Shown: positions 38,323-47,226 of the stretch, one piece after another
How positions within the stretch are numbered: the first letter of the stretch is position 1
Layout: each line of letters opens with the position of its first letter
NCBI GenBank assembly: GCA_018825965.1
Contig: JAHKAA010000040.1
Span: forward strand, 1-64,000
Direction of reading: 5' to 3'
Origin: Gammaproteobacteria bacterium
Lineage (GTDB): Bacteria > Pseudomonadota > Gammaproteobacteria > Enterobacterales > Alteromonadaceae
Length of the DNA: 64,000 bases
Made by a program: the position numbers and the translations under genes
Notes under the pieces: model-generated
Seen by the model: only the letters and a program-made list of their open reading frames with translations
The model's database searches: none
What the model was told of the DNA's origin: nothing

Positions 38323-39783
38323 TCAGTTATTTCCCTGCAAGTCCTGAATTTTCCGTATTACTTTGCTGGTGGAGCGGCCATCGACAAAAGTCAGCACCTG
38401 CACTTCACCACCATGAGCTATTACAAGATCCGCACCTACTATGGTGTCAATGCTGTAGTCGCCACCTTTGACTAAGACGTCTGGCAATATAGTGCTGATA
38501 AGCTGAAGTGGCGTATCGTTTTCGGCAAGGTCATCGCCAAAAGGCACTACCCAGTCGACACTAGCTAAACTTGCCAGCACTGTGGCGCGGTCTTCCAACG
38601 TATTGATAGGGCGCTGCTCGCCTTTTAAACGGCGCACTGAAGCATCTGAATTCAGGCCGACAACTAAACGGTCACCTAAGGCCTTGGCTTGAGCTAAATA
38701 ACGCACATGGCCGGCGTGTAAAATGTCAAAGCAGCCATTGGTAAAGACAATACGTTCGCCGTTTTGACGGGCAAACTGAACATGCTGCAGCACTTTGTTA
38801 AAAGGCGTTTGGTAAAAATCGCCCTGACGGAATAAATCTTTATTCAGCTTAGCGGCCAGCTCTTCAGGAGATACAGTTGCAGCTCCTACTTTGCCTACCA
38901 CTATGCCTGCCGCTAAGTTTGCCAGCTGAGTGGCATCATGCAACGACATACCTGCACTTAACATCACAGCTAAAGTAGCGATCACTGTATCACCGGCACC
39001 AGTCACATCGCTGACTTCCAGCACCACAGCCGGGAAGTGATGATGTTCGGTAGGGGTGATCAGGCTCATGCCTTGTTCGCTGCGGGTTAATAAAATTGAA
39101 GCTAAACCTGCTTTTTGCATCAGCTCACGGGCTGAACTCAGCATCTCTTCCACTGACGCTGTTTTGCCGCCTGCGGTTTTAAATTCACCTAAATTTGGCG
39201 TAATCACATCAGCACCGGCATAGACCGACAAATCGGCTTGTTTAGGGTCAACCAATACAGTTTTACCGGCCGCTTTGGCCAGTTTGATCATGCCGGATAT
39301 GTGCTGCAATGAGCCTTTGTTGTAATCACTGAATACAATCACATCGTAGTTCTGATACACAGCGGAAAAACGTTCTGCCAGCAGGGCTGCATCTTCCGCG
39401 CTGAACATTTCTTCCTGATCCAGCCGCACTATTTGCTGTTGGCGCGACACCACCCGCATTTTGGCGATAGTAGGTTTGTCATTTTGGCTAAACAATTCTG
39501 AGTGTATTTGTTCACCCGCCAGCAATTGTTGCAAAGACTCGCCTGCACTGTCGTTACCAATAATACCTAATAAACCTGCTTTGCCATCCAGATGAGCAAT
39601 ATTACGCGCCACGTTGGCAGCGCCACCGGCTTTGTCTTCTATTTTGCTGATTTTCACTACAGGCACAGGGGCTTCAGGCGATATACGCTGTGAGTCGCCA
39701 TTAAAATAGCGGTCCAGCATCACATCACCCACCACCAGTACAGAAGCAGAAGACAAATTTTGCAGCAGGCTCAGATTAATCAT
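38323..39783 (-). CDS. hldE: Bifunctional heptose-7-phosphate kinase / heptose-1-phosphate adenylyltransferase
   Basis: 486 residues. Residues 1-320 form a PfkB-family kinase ([39 protein letters not shown] with the catalytic Asp). Residues 345-486 form a cytidylyltransferase-like adenylyltransferase ([17 protein letters not shown]). It catalyses two steps towards ADP-heptose. It overlaps gmhA by one base and sits in a heptose operon gmhA-hldE-GT9-gmhB. Confidence 0.96.
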   Translation of the reverse strand: MINLSLLQNLSSASVLVVGDVMLDRYFNGDSQRISPEAPVPVVKISKIEDKAGGAANVARNIAHLDGKAGLLGIIGNDSAGESLQQLLAGEQIHSELFSQNDKPTIAKMRVVSRQQQIVRLDQEEMFSAEDAALLAERFSAVYQNYDVIVFSDYNKGSLQHISGMIKLAKAAGKTVLVDPKQADLSVYAGADVITPNLGEFKTAGGKTASVEEMLSSARELMQKAGLASILLTRSEQGMSLITPTEHHHFPAVVLEVSDVTGAGDTVIATLAVMLSAGMSLHDATQLANLAAGIVVGKVGAATVSPEELAAKLNKDLFRQGDFYQTPFNKVLQHVQFARQNGERIVFTNGCFDILHAGHVRYLAQAKALGDRLVVGLNSDASVRRLKGEQRPINTLEDRATVLASLASVDWVVPFGDDLAENDTPLQLISTILPDVLVKGGDYSIDTIVGADLVIAHGGEVQVLTFVDGRSTSKVIRKIQDLQGNN

Positions 39784-40379
39784 TAGTTGTTTCCTACAAT
39801 GGCCAGATGCTCTATCGATAAATCAAGGGCTTCACAGAGCCAGTGGCCAATAAACATATGCACTTCCTGAATACGGGCAGTTTCGTCGTTTTTAACTATG
39901 ATAGGCAGCCTGGCAATGTCTTTAACTAAACCACCATCACGACCCGTCAGGGCTACAGTAAAAGCGCCTAATTCATTGGCGGCTTTTAAGGCTAAATTGA
40001 TATTTGGGCTTTTGCCTGACGTTGTCAGGCCAATCACCACGTCTTGTGGCCGCACTAAACCTAACACCTGACGCTCAAACACGCTGTCAAAATGGTAGTC
40101 GTTAGCGTGGGCTGTCAGAATAGAAGTGTCTGTGGTTAAAGCAATAGAGGCCAAGGGGCCACGTTCTGCTTTGTAACGCACCATAAACTCAGCGGCTAAA
40201 TGCTGGCTGTCGGCTGCGCTGCCGCCGTTGCCCATCCATACCACTTTGCCACCTTGTTTTAAGCAGTGTTGCACAGCCTCTAACAGCTGCATGGCTTCAT
40301 CATGGTAGGCTTCCACTGTGGCAAAAGCGTCACGGTGACGTTTTAAACTATCTAAAAAACTTTGTTTTATGTTGGACAT
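39783..40379 (-). CDS. gmhA: Sedoheptulose-7-phosphate isomerase (SIS domain)
   Basis: A 198-residue SIS-domain isomerase making D-glycero-D-manno-heptose 7-phosphate, first step to LPS heptose. [29 protein letters not shown] and [17 protein letters not shown] match GmhA. A DiaA-type paralogue is the alternative, but the heptose operon favours GmhA. AGGAG precedes the ATG. Confidence 0.88.
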   Translation of the reverse strand: MSNIKQSFLDSLKRHRDAFATVEAYHDEAMQLLEAVQHCLKQGGKVVWMGNGGSAADSQHLAAEFMVRYKAERGPLASIALTTDTSILTAHANDYHFDSVFERQVLGLVRPQDVVIGLTTSGKSPNINLALKAANELGAFTVALTGRDGGLVKDIARLPIIVKNDETARIQEVHMFIGHWLCEALDLSIEHLAIVGNN

Positions 40380-40462
40380 AGGAGGCTCGGCCTGGCTGCA
40401 TGAATAAAGGCATTTTAACGGATCTGGTTTATTGCAAAAGAACTTTTTCTTGCTTCGGCTTA

Positions 40463-40490
40463 AAAGTAAGGCTGATTATGCTTATCAGCC
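40463..40490 (-). terminator. Weak terminator between glycosyltransferase gene and gmhA
   Basis: On the minus strand GGCTGAT and ATCAGCC form a 7-bp stem around seven bases (40470-40490), followed by TTACTTTT. It separates the GT4 gene from the gmhA promoter region. Confidence 0.5.
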
Positions 40491-40542
40491 TATACCCATG
40501 GCTTGACCGTCATTTTTTTGTCTGAAACTCTGTTTTAGCCAT

Positions 40543-41691
40543 TTAGTCGGCCATATGCTTTAGTGCGTGCTGAATATAAGAGTTCGCAGCATAGCTGGCC
40601 TGTATTTTTTCATACATGGGCCATTGCTCTACATCCACTTTGGGCTTGGTTTGCAGCAAAAGTTTTATTTTTTTCGCAAAAGTATCAATATCAGACATAG
40701 GCACAAGCCAGTCTTCATGGAAATTCTGTAATATTTCTGCAGGACCATGAGGGCAATCGGTTGATAATACCGGAGTTCCACAGATCAAGGCCTCATTTAA
40801 CACATTAGGTAAGCCTTCATAATCAGATGACAGCAGTAATAACTCGGCATGACGCATCCAGACAAATGGATTTTGTGTAAAGCCAATCACTACCACTTTA
40901 TCCTCTAAGTCATAGTTTTTAATCAGTTTTCTTAACTTGGTTGAATCTTTGGTCAGCAACACCAGCTTGGTATCTACACCTGACCTTTTGTAGGCATCAA
41001 ACAATCTGTCATGGCGTTTCTGAGCGCTTACTCTGCCTATATGCAATAAATAAGGCGACTGAGGAAGTGCTGGTTCAGTGGCTTGAGCTGAATGTAAAAT
41101 AGCCTGAGTATCGAAGGGGTTATAAATAGTGGTCAGGCTGGCGGCCTGTAGCCAATCGATATCCCCCTGTAACTCTGACCCCACGCCTGCAGACACAGTC
41201 ACCAGATGCTGTTGATGCATCACAGCTTTACGTCTTTTTAAACGCTGATAACCAAAGAAGCCACGTTTTTTGGCATTGCTTAGTTCGGCTTTGCAGGACG
41301 CATGCACCACATAGTGTCTTTTTATTTCGCACTGAAGGCAGGCCACTACACTGTGACTAACGTCAAGGTGGCTATAAATAGCAGTCACAGCGCCACTTTG
41401 CTCAATGTTGCGGATCACCTTCAGCAGCTCCTGTCTGACTTTACCGACACGATACCAGCTGTCCAGGTTTTTATTGGTGCCAAATGGCAATACAAAACAA
41501 TTGGTCAGGTGACTGATGTCATAGTCGCTTCTGCGACTCAGAGACACAATGTAAGACTCAGCATTGGGTTGATTGTTAATCGCCTCATGTAAGCGCAAAA
41601 CTACAGCTTCAGCTCCGCCACCATTAAATGAGTCGATAATATGAATAATGCGAACTGCATGTTCAGACTGCTGTACTTCCGTTGCATTCAT
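40543..41691 (-). CDS. Glycosyltransferase family 4 (GT-B)
   Basis: 382 residues. N-terminal IIHIIDSFNGGGAEAVVLRL, then LLHIGRVSAQKRHDRLFDAY and the nucleotide-sugar site HAELLLLSSDYEGLPNVLNEALICGTPVLSTDCPHGPAEIL with the E-x7-E pattern of retaining GT4 enzymes. Likely builds LPS core or O-chain. It overlaps the upstream gene by four bases (ATGA). Donor and acceptor are unknown. Confidence 0.88.
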   Translation of the reverse strand: MNATEVQQSEHAVRIIHIIDSFNGGGAEAVVLRLHEAINNQPNAESYIVSLSRRSDYDISHLTNCFVLPFGTNKNLDSWYRVGKVRQELLKVIRNIEQSGAVTAIYSHLDVSHSVVACLQCEIKRHYVVHASCKAELSNAKKRGFFGYQRLKRRKAVMHQQHLVTVSAGVGSELQGDIDWLQAASLTTIYNPFDTQAILHSAQATEPALPQSPYLLHIGRVSAQKRHDRLFDAYKRSGVDTKLVLLTKDSTKLRKLIKNYDLEDKVVVIGFTQNPFVWMRHAELLLLSSDYEGLPNVLNEALICGTPVLSTDCPHGPAEILQNFHEDWLVPMSDIDTFAKKIKLLLQTKPKVDVEQWPMYEKIQASYAANSYIQHALKHMAD

Positions 41692-42725
41692 TTTTTTGAC
41701 TCCAGCACCGATTTGAAATAATCCATGACGTAGGTTAAGCCTGGTGTAACATCAAGTTGATGTTTCAGAGGATGTTCCAGGGCTATTCTCGCTTGAGCCA
41801 CTATGCTCTTTTGTTCAAGACTGGCCTGGTAAATGGCTTTTTGTTCAAGGCACTTGGCGATACGTGGTGGCTGATCTTTGGCTACAGGCACTGCGACAAG
41901 GTTTTTACGCAGCACTATGGCCTGACCCATCATGTCGCCACCACCACACACCACTAGTCTGGCATGTTGTATCAATGTCATCAGCTGCTCGTTTGGCAAA
42001 CTTTTAACCAGCAGCATATTTTCAGTTGCAGTCAGGCTGCCCTGATAATTAGCGCCTGTGACCACAATATGCTGTAGATCCTGGCTATGAAGTTCTTTTG
42101 CTGCCTGATAAAACACTTCAATGGCAGGCACACCTTTATGACTATGACCACCGCCGCCAGCTGCCCAAAGCACAAAATCCTGACCATTTAACCGGGCAAA
42201 CTCCGCAGGTAAATCAGTTGCAGGAGGCGTGAACACAGGGCCTATAAACTGTGGAGCTTTGCCATTGCAGAGTTTGAGTTTAAGTTTTTCCAGCCAGGTT
42301 AAATCGCCATCGACAAATTTGAACTGAGTGATCCAGTGAGCGTCAAGAAAAGGCAGGCGACCAAAAGAAAAACCACGTTTGCGTTTCTTTTTATGTTGGC
42401 TGATAAACACCACTTTGCTGCCACAGGCTTTGGCATGCCTGACCTGAGAAGCCCGGCCTGAACAATCAAAAATTGTGACATCAGGCTTATATCCAGACAC
42501 CAACTGATTCACTGCACTGACTTCTTTAGTGGGTGAATTATTCAGCAGAAAATGCGGAAAAGGACAGCTGGACGCATAGGGGGCATCTTTGTTCAGAATA
42601 AAACTGATGTCTGATTCTGGCCATTGCCTTTTGATGGCCTGAGCAATAATAAGTGAGCGCATATACTCACCTATACCCTGGGCTGACGATACGGGGATAA
42701 ACAAAACTTTCAATGAATTAGCCAT
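41688..42725 (-). CDS. GT-B glycosyltransferase-like protein, MurG-type C-terminus
   Basis: 345 residues. N-terminal FIPVSSAQGIGEYMRSLIIAQAIK has the Gly-rich acceptor loop; the second half has FVLWAAGGGGHSHKG, HIVVTGANY and LIQHARLVVCGGGDMMGQAIVLRKNLVAVPVAKDQP, like the sugar-nucleotide site of MurG/Alg14-type enzymes. It is probably a glycosyltransferase acting with the overlapping GT4 gene in LPS core assembly; substrates cannot be read. Divergent from waaA with a 104-base gap. Confidence 0.75.
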   Translation of the reverse strand: MANSLKVLFIPVSSAQGIGEYMRSLIIAQAIKRQWPESDISFILNKDAPYASSCPFPHFLLNNSPTKEVSAVNQLVSGYKPDVTIFDCSGRASQVRHAKACGSKVVFISQHKKKRKRGFSFGRLPFLDAHWITQFKFVDGDLTWLEKLKLKLCNGKAPQFIGPVFTPPATDLPAEFARLNGQDFVLWAAGGGGHSHKGVPAIEVFYQAAKELHSQDLQHIVVTGANYQGSLTATENMLLVKSLPNEQLMTLIQHARLVVCGGGDMMGQAIVLRKNLVAVPVAKDQPPRIAKCLEQKAIYQASLEQKSIVAQARIALEHPLKHQLDVTPGLTYVMDYFKSVLESKK

Positions 42726-42829
42726 CTTAATTAAGCACTGTTTTGAGGCGCTGAGTTTAACAAATTGCGGTATAACAAGCTATTCTGCGATAATAGCAGC
42801 GCATTTTGCCGCTGGAACACGGGACATCG

Positions 42830-44869
42830 ATGGTAAACCGCTGGATTTATAGTGTATTGCTTGTGCTGTGTTGGCCTCTGGTTATTTTTTATCTGTTGCT
42901 GCGCTCGCGCAAAGACCGGGCTTATCGTCAGCGTTTTGCTGAACGTTTTTCCTTGAAGCTACCTGCGGTTTCTGCCAGAGACGGCATAGTGCTGCATACG
43001 GTATCGGTGGGGGAATTTAACGCTGCCAAACCTTTGATTAAGCAGCTGTTAGTGCAGTACCCTAACTTACCTCTGACCATTACCTGCACTACACCCACAG
43101 CTTCAGCCGCTATTGTCAAACTGATGGCCGAACAGCGTGAATTAGGCCGCAAGGTCGAACATTGTTATCTGCCTTTTGATTACCCTGTGCTGATGCGCCT
43201 TTGGCTGAGTTTTATTCAGCCGCAATTGCTGCTGATTCTGGAAACTGAGCTGTGGCCCAATTTGATCGCGAATTGCAAAGCTTTGGCTATTCCCACTTTA
43301 ATAGTAAATGCCCGTTTGTCGGCGCGCTCTGCCAAAGGGTATCGGCGTTTTAGCGCTTTAACCCAGCCTATGCTGAAAAACATCAGCCAGATATTAACTT
43401 TAGATAAACACAGCGCCAGGCGTTTTGCCGCTTTGGGCGCGCCACATGTAGAGGTAGCTGGCAACTTAAAGTTTGAGCTGGATGTGCCAAAAAGCAGCAT
43501 TCAGTTAGCGCAAAGTTTAAAACCTTTATTACAGGGCCGTATGGTTTGGGTCGCAGGCAGTACTCATGCCGGTGAAGATGAGCTGCTTATTCAGGCTTAT
43601 CAGCAGTTAGAGCCTCTATTCCCAGAGCTTCTGCTGGTGCTGGTACCAAGGCATCCCGAGCGTTTTGATGCGGTCGCAGAGCTGTTGCAACAACAGCAAC
43701 TGAAGTTTGTCCGCAGAAGCGTGAATGGTTTGCCCGATGCAAACACTGAAGTCTGGCTTGGCGATTCAATGGGCGAATTATTGGGCTGGTATCAGTTGGC
43801 CGATTTTGTCTTTATCGGTGGCAGCCTGATCAACAGGGGAGGCCATAATCCACTCGAAGCCATGGCCTTTGGCAAAGCCGTGTTATCCGGGCCTTATGTG
43901 TTTAATTTTCAGCAAGTCTTTCAGATGCTGCAACAGCAGCAGGCTTATTTTCCTGTGACCGATGTTGAAACCCTGGTTGGCACAGTCACTCAACTTATTC
44001 AGCAGCCAGAACTGGCGCTTAAGACGGGCGAAAAGGGCTTAAAGCTGTATCAGCAACAGCAAGGTGCTGTGGCTCGCATTATGGCGCAGGTAAATAATTT
44101 ATTGCCTATGGCTGAAATTAAAAAATTAAATAATGACAATGCTTTAGCCTGGTTTGATCCGCGCTTTTATCCGAACTTTGACATGGCTTATTTTCAGAGC
44201 GACTTCTGGGAGAATCAGGGTTTAGTAACAGGTCAGTCGAAAGGTCGCAATACGGTTTGGTTTATCCGGCATCAGGATGGCAAAGAGGCTGTGCTGCGGC
44301 ATTATTATCGCGGTGGTTTGGTCGGTAAAATCAACAAAGACAAGTTTTGGCCAGAGCCTGCAGCACAAAGCCGGGCTATGGCAGAATTCAGTTTACTCTG
44401 GCAAATGCGTTTACGGGGGTTACCTGTGCCAAGGCCTTGTGCTGCTTTGTATCAAAAGCACGGGTTTAGCTATAGCGCTGATATTTTGATTGAACGTATC
44501 CCAGGCACCACAGACCTGGCGAATCTGCTGCAACAACGCGCTTTAACCAGCTTAGAATGGCAACAGCTTGGTGCTTTAATCGCCCGCTTCCATCAGCATC
44601 AGGTGTATCACTCCGACTTAAACTGCCACAATATTTTGCTTGATGATCAAGGCCAGTTCTGGCTGATTGATTTTGATAAATGCGCTATTCGCACCGCTGC
44701 CGACTTTCCGGATCAAAGCTGGAAAGCACAGAATCTGCAGCGTTTATTACGCTCTTTAAACAAAGAACAACTTCAGCTGCCGGTGTTTCACTGGCAAAAC
44801 GACCAATTTGCAGCGCTTGAGCTGGGTTATCAGCAAGCGGCAAGCCAACACATACAGAGTACAAATTAA
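42830..44869 (+). CDS. waaA-kdkA: Kdo transferase fused to Kdo kinase (WaaA-KdkA)
   Basis: 679 residues from the ATG at 42830 (GGGA upstream); a TTG at 42806 is in frame but less likely. Residues 1-425 are WaaA: membrane anchor, LHTVSVGEFNAAKPLI (catalytic Glu), TCTTPTAS, LETELWPNLI, WVAGSTHAGED, GGSLINRGGHNPLEA. Residues 450-679 match KdkA: AVLRHYYRGGLVGKINKD, then the kinase-like HSDLNCHNILLDD and WLIDFDKC. KdkA phosphorylates a single Kdo in organisms such as Haemophilus. The fusion implies one enzyme adds and phosphorylates Kdo on lipid A precursor. Confidence 0.9.
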   Translation: MVNRWIYSVLLVLCWPLVIFYLLLRSRKDRAYRQRFAERFSLKLPAVSARDGIVLHTVSVGEFNAAKPLIKQLLVQYPNLPLTITCTTPTASAAIVKLMAEQRELGRKVEHCYLPFDYPVLMRLWLSFIQPQLLLILETELWPNLIANCKALAIPTLIVNARLSARSAKGYRRFSALTQPMLKNISQILTLDKHSARRFAALGAPHVEVAGNLKFELDVPKSSIQLAQSLKPLLQGRMVWVAGSTHAGEDELLIQAYQQLEPLFPELLLVLVPRHPERFDAVAELLQQQQLKFVRRSVNGLPDANTEVWLGDSMGELLGWYQLADFVFIGGSLINRGGHNPLEAMAFGKAVLSGPYVFNFQQVFQMLQQQQAYFPVTDVETLVGTVTQLIQQPELALKTGEKGLKLYQQQQGAVARIMAQVNNLLPMAEIKKLNNDNALAWFDPRFYPNFDMAYFQSDFWENQGLVTGQSKGRNTVWFIRHQDGKEAVLRHYYRGGLVGKINKDKFWPEPAAQSRAMAEFSLLWQMRLRGLPVPRPCAALYQKHGFSYSADILIERIPGTTDLANLLQQRALTSLEWQQLGALIARFHQHQVYHSDLNCHNILLDDQGQFWLIDFDKCAIRTAADFPDQSWKAQNLQRLLRSLNKEQLQLPVFHWQNDQFAALELGYQQAASQHIQSTN

Positions 44870-46050
44870 TGCAGCAGTGGGACGTAATAGTTATAGGTGC
44901 TGGCGCAGCCGGTTTATTCAGCGCTATTGAAGCGGCCAAAAGAGGCCGTAAAACCCTGGTGTTGGATAACGGCAAACGTATAGGCCGCAAAATTCTGATG
45001 TCTGGTGGCGGCCGCTGCAACTTCACCAATATCTACGCCAGCCCGGCTAATTTTTTATCGCAAAACCCGCATTTTTGTAAATCGGCTTTAAGTCGTTATA
45101 CCCAATGGGATTTTATCGCTTTAGTGCAGCAATACGGCATTGCCTATCACGAAAAAACTTTGGGCCAGCTGTTTTGTGACGACAGCGCCAAAGATATTGT
45201 CGATATGCTGCAACAAGAATGCGACAAGGCTGGTGTGTCTATAGCGCTGCAACAGGATATTCAAAACGTCAGTTTTGCCGATGGGGTTTATACAGTCACG
45301 ACGCCACAACACAATCGTAGCTGCCAAAGCCTGCTGGTGGCTTCTGGCGGTTTAAGTTTGCCGAATTTAGGCGCCACAGCTTTTGGTTTTCAACTGGCTG
45401 AACAATTTGGTTTAAACGTATTGCCAGTGCGCGCTGCGTTAGTGCCTTTAACCTGGCAACCGGCCGATAAAGCCGTATTTGAAGAAATCAGCGGTGTGTC
45501 TTTACCTGTCACGGCAGAAGCCAAGGATGTGGTGTTTCCGGAAGATATGCTCTTTACCCACAGGGGTTTAAGTGGCCCTGCTATTTTGCAAATTTCCAGC
45601 TATTGGCAACCGGGCGACGAGCTGATTATTAACTTATCGCCACAGCAGGATTTAAATGAGTTCCTGCTGGAACAACAGCAAAAACACCCTGAGCAGGAAT
45701 TAAAAACCATTCTTTCGCGCCTGCTGCCCAAACGTTTAGTCGAAAAACTGCTGGAGCTGAATGTATTTCAGAATCAGGCCATTAAAGCGCTGCACGCCAA
45801 ATCCATCCAGCGTTTAGCCGACAGCCTGACGCATTATGTGTTTAAACCCAACGGCACAGAAGGTTATCGCACCGCCGAAGTGACTTTAGGTGGTGTCGAC
45901 ACCAACGAGTTATCCTCCAAAACCATGGAAGCGAAAAAACAACCAGGCCTGTATTTTGTTGGCGAAGTGGTAGACGTTACAGGTTGGTTAGGAGGCTACA
46001 ATTTTCAATGGGCTTGGGCTTCTGGTTGGGTGGCAGGGCAGTATTGTTAG
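44869..46050 (+). CDS. yhiN: NAD(P)/FAD-dependent oxidoreductase, HI0933/YhiN family
   Basis: 393 residues. FAD motif DVIVIGAGAAGLFSAIEAAKRG, then IGRKILMSGGGRCNFTN, and the C-terminal GLYFVGEVVDVTGWLGGYNFQWAWASG that closes the FAD site. Function of the family is poorly known (flavoprotein, related to BaiN). It overlaps the WaaA-KdkA stop by one base. The 3' end is notable: an accessory island begins directly after the stop, and a diverged copy of the last codons occurs at 48798-48848. Some Tn7-like transposons use yhiN as attachment gene. Confidence 0.9.
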   Translation: MQQWDVIVIGAGAAGLFSAIEAAKRGRKTLVLDNGKRIGRKILMSGGGRCNFTNIYASPANFLSQNPHFCKSALSRYTQWDFIALVQQYGIAYHEKTLGQLFCDDSAKDIVDMLQQECDKAGVSIALQQDIQNVSFADGVYTVTTPQHNRSCQSLLVASGGLSLPNLGATAFGFQLAEQFGLNVLPVRAALVPLTWQPADKAVFEEISGVSLPVTAEAKDVVFPEDMLFTHRGLSGPAILQISSYWQPGDELIINLSPQQDLNEFLLEQQQKHPEQELKTILSRLLPKRLVEKLLELNVFQNQAIKALHAKSIQRLADSLTHYVFKPNGTEGYRTAEVTLGGVDTNELSSKTMEAKKQPGLYFVGEVVDVTGWLGGYNFQWAWASGWVAGQYC

Positions 46051-46139
46051 TGTGTATTCTGTTATTAAAAAATGAGACATTCTATTAGAAAATAAGACAA
46101 ACAGTTAGAATTTGAGACGTGCATATTAATTGAACAACA
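46051..46139. mobile_element. Transposon-end-like block with three 20-bp tandem repeats
   Basis: Directly after the yhiN stop the sequence starts TGTGTATTCT and then has three repeats of exactly 20 bp: 46060-46079, 46080-46099 and 46100-46119, aligned on the ends ATGAGACA, ATAAGACA and TTGAGACG, with TTA[AG]AA inside each. A TGT terminus plus a row of about 20-bp repeats is the layout of TnsB-binding ends of Tn7-like elements, and yhiN is, as I recall, a known target gene. No matching opposite end was found. Confidence 0.55.
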
Positions 46140-46271
46140 ATGAGTGAGGTTAGTGATTTGCCCTCTTTAGGAGTTGTATTGGCATTAAGTAAAGAACCGT
46201 TTATGGCGAGACACTTACATTTCTCGTTGTCGTTAGCTAATCATCCAATTTTTAGTGGCCGCCTAAATTAG
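46140..46271 (+). CDS. Short open frame (43 aa), probably a remnant
   Basis: ATG at 46140 to TAG at 46271. The protein begins MSEVSDLPSLGVVLALSKEPF and includes ARHLHFSLSLANHPIF. I do not recognise it. It begins right after the 20-bp repeats, where Tn7-like elements usually start their transposase genes, but is too short for TnsA. The ribosome-binding site is unclear. Confidence 0.3.
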   Translation: MSEVSDLPSLGVVLALSKEPFMARHLHFSLSLANHPIFSGRLN

Positions 46272-46284
46272 TGCTTTTGACGTC

Positions 46285-46424
46285 AGTTAATTTAAGGGAT
46301 CATTGCCCTCAACATACTGGTTAATAAGTACAAAGAATGTGTTGATGGTGACGATATTCACCTGAAAAAATTGGATGAGCTATTGTCCCAATTAGATGAC
46401 GTAGGCTTTACTCCAAATGAGTAG
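46285..46424 (+). pseudogene. Decayed gene 3' fragment, unknown family
   Basis: A frame without a start codon, ending at TAG 46424, reads IIALNILVNKYKE, CVDGDDIHLKKLDELLSQ and LDDVGFTPNE. The amphipathic helix pattern looks like real coding sequence, but the upstream part is broken by a stop. Likely a remnant of an element gene. Confidence 0.35.
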
Positions 46425-46896
46425 ATAAATTTATTTTGTACACACATATCAAGCAGGTTTTGGCCTGACAATGTATTCACTGTAATTAAGTATCCTCATT
46501 TAGGCTGCAAATCACTCAGAATAATCTTTCAAATTACCAACTCGATAAGCTTTTTGGCGGCCATGGCTGGTTAACACGAAAACTGGACAAACTACCTTTA
46601 ACAAAAAGGTTAATTAGTGCAAAACGTCATCACAATTTACTACAGTGATCTATTGCTTATTACCACGGACAAAGTGAGGACCATGTGGTTTGTCATAGCT
46701 GCACAGCCAGTGCCCCTGTTGAGTGCTGGTAAGAGCGTAAATTGGCGTAGAGGAAATAGCAAAGGCTGAACCACAGCGCTATCAGCTGCATGAGTTTTTA
46801 ACATGCATTATAATGATTATTAATGGTTAGTTCATACAATAATGTATATTATAATGGCGTTTAAGTTGCTTTTCATGATCTTGTCTGGAGTTTTCC
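46425..46896. other. Degenerate A+T-rich stretch before hipB
   Basis: No intact gene. Broken plus-strand frames near 46515-46735 include YQLDKLFGGHGWLTRKLDKL and, after a stop, AYYHGQSEDHVVCHSCTA, which look like pieces of a decayed protein with a Cys-x-x-Cys pair. The last 100 bases are the hipB promoter region. Confidence 0.4.
46807..46856. promoter_or_regulatory. Candidate HipB operator pair
   Basis: The nonamer ATTATAATG occurs at 46807-46815 and again at 46848-46856, 41 bases apart (about four helical turns), with the near-palindrome ATACAATAATGTAT between them. Antitoxins of the HipB type bind such repeated sites over their own promoter. Confidence 0.4.
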
Positions 46897-47223
46897 ATGA
46901 TTGATTTCAGCTTTGCTACAGCTGAGCAGATTGCTCATGAATTAGCGCAGCGGATTAAAACGAGACGCCTAACTTTGGGGTTCAGCCAGCAGGATATTGC
47001 GAACCGGGCCGGGGTATCACTTGGCACAATTCGTAACCTTGAACGGCATGGTGACTGCGGGCTTGTCACGGTAATAACTGTTGCTCAAGTACTTCGCCTG
47101 GACAATGACTTTAAAGCTCTCTTTGAAATTGAGGTAGCTTCTATCGCAGAGTTGGCTGCACTAAGTCAAGCGAAGGAATCACGCAAACGGGCTCCTCGCA
47201 AGCCTCGCATGAAGAAGGAATAG
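46897..47223 (+). CDS. hipB: HipB-type XRE-family antitoxin and repressor
   Basis: 108 residues. An XRE helix-turn-helix occupies residues 13-70 (RIKTRRLTLGFSQQDIANRAG, SLGTIRNLERHGDC), then a short acidic part and a basic tail (KESRKRAPRKPRMKKE) of the sort HipB uses to contact DNA or HipA. GGAG lies eight bases before the ATG, and hipA follows after three bases. It should neutralise HipA and repress the operon. Confidence 0.88.
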   Translation: MIDFSFATAEQIAHELAQRIKTRRLTLGFSQQDIANRAGVSLGTIRNLERHGDCGLVTVITVAQVLRLDNDFKALFEIEVASIAELAALSQAKESRKRAPRKPRMKKE

Positions 47224-47226
47224 CCA

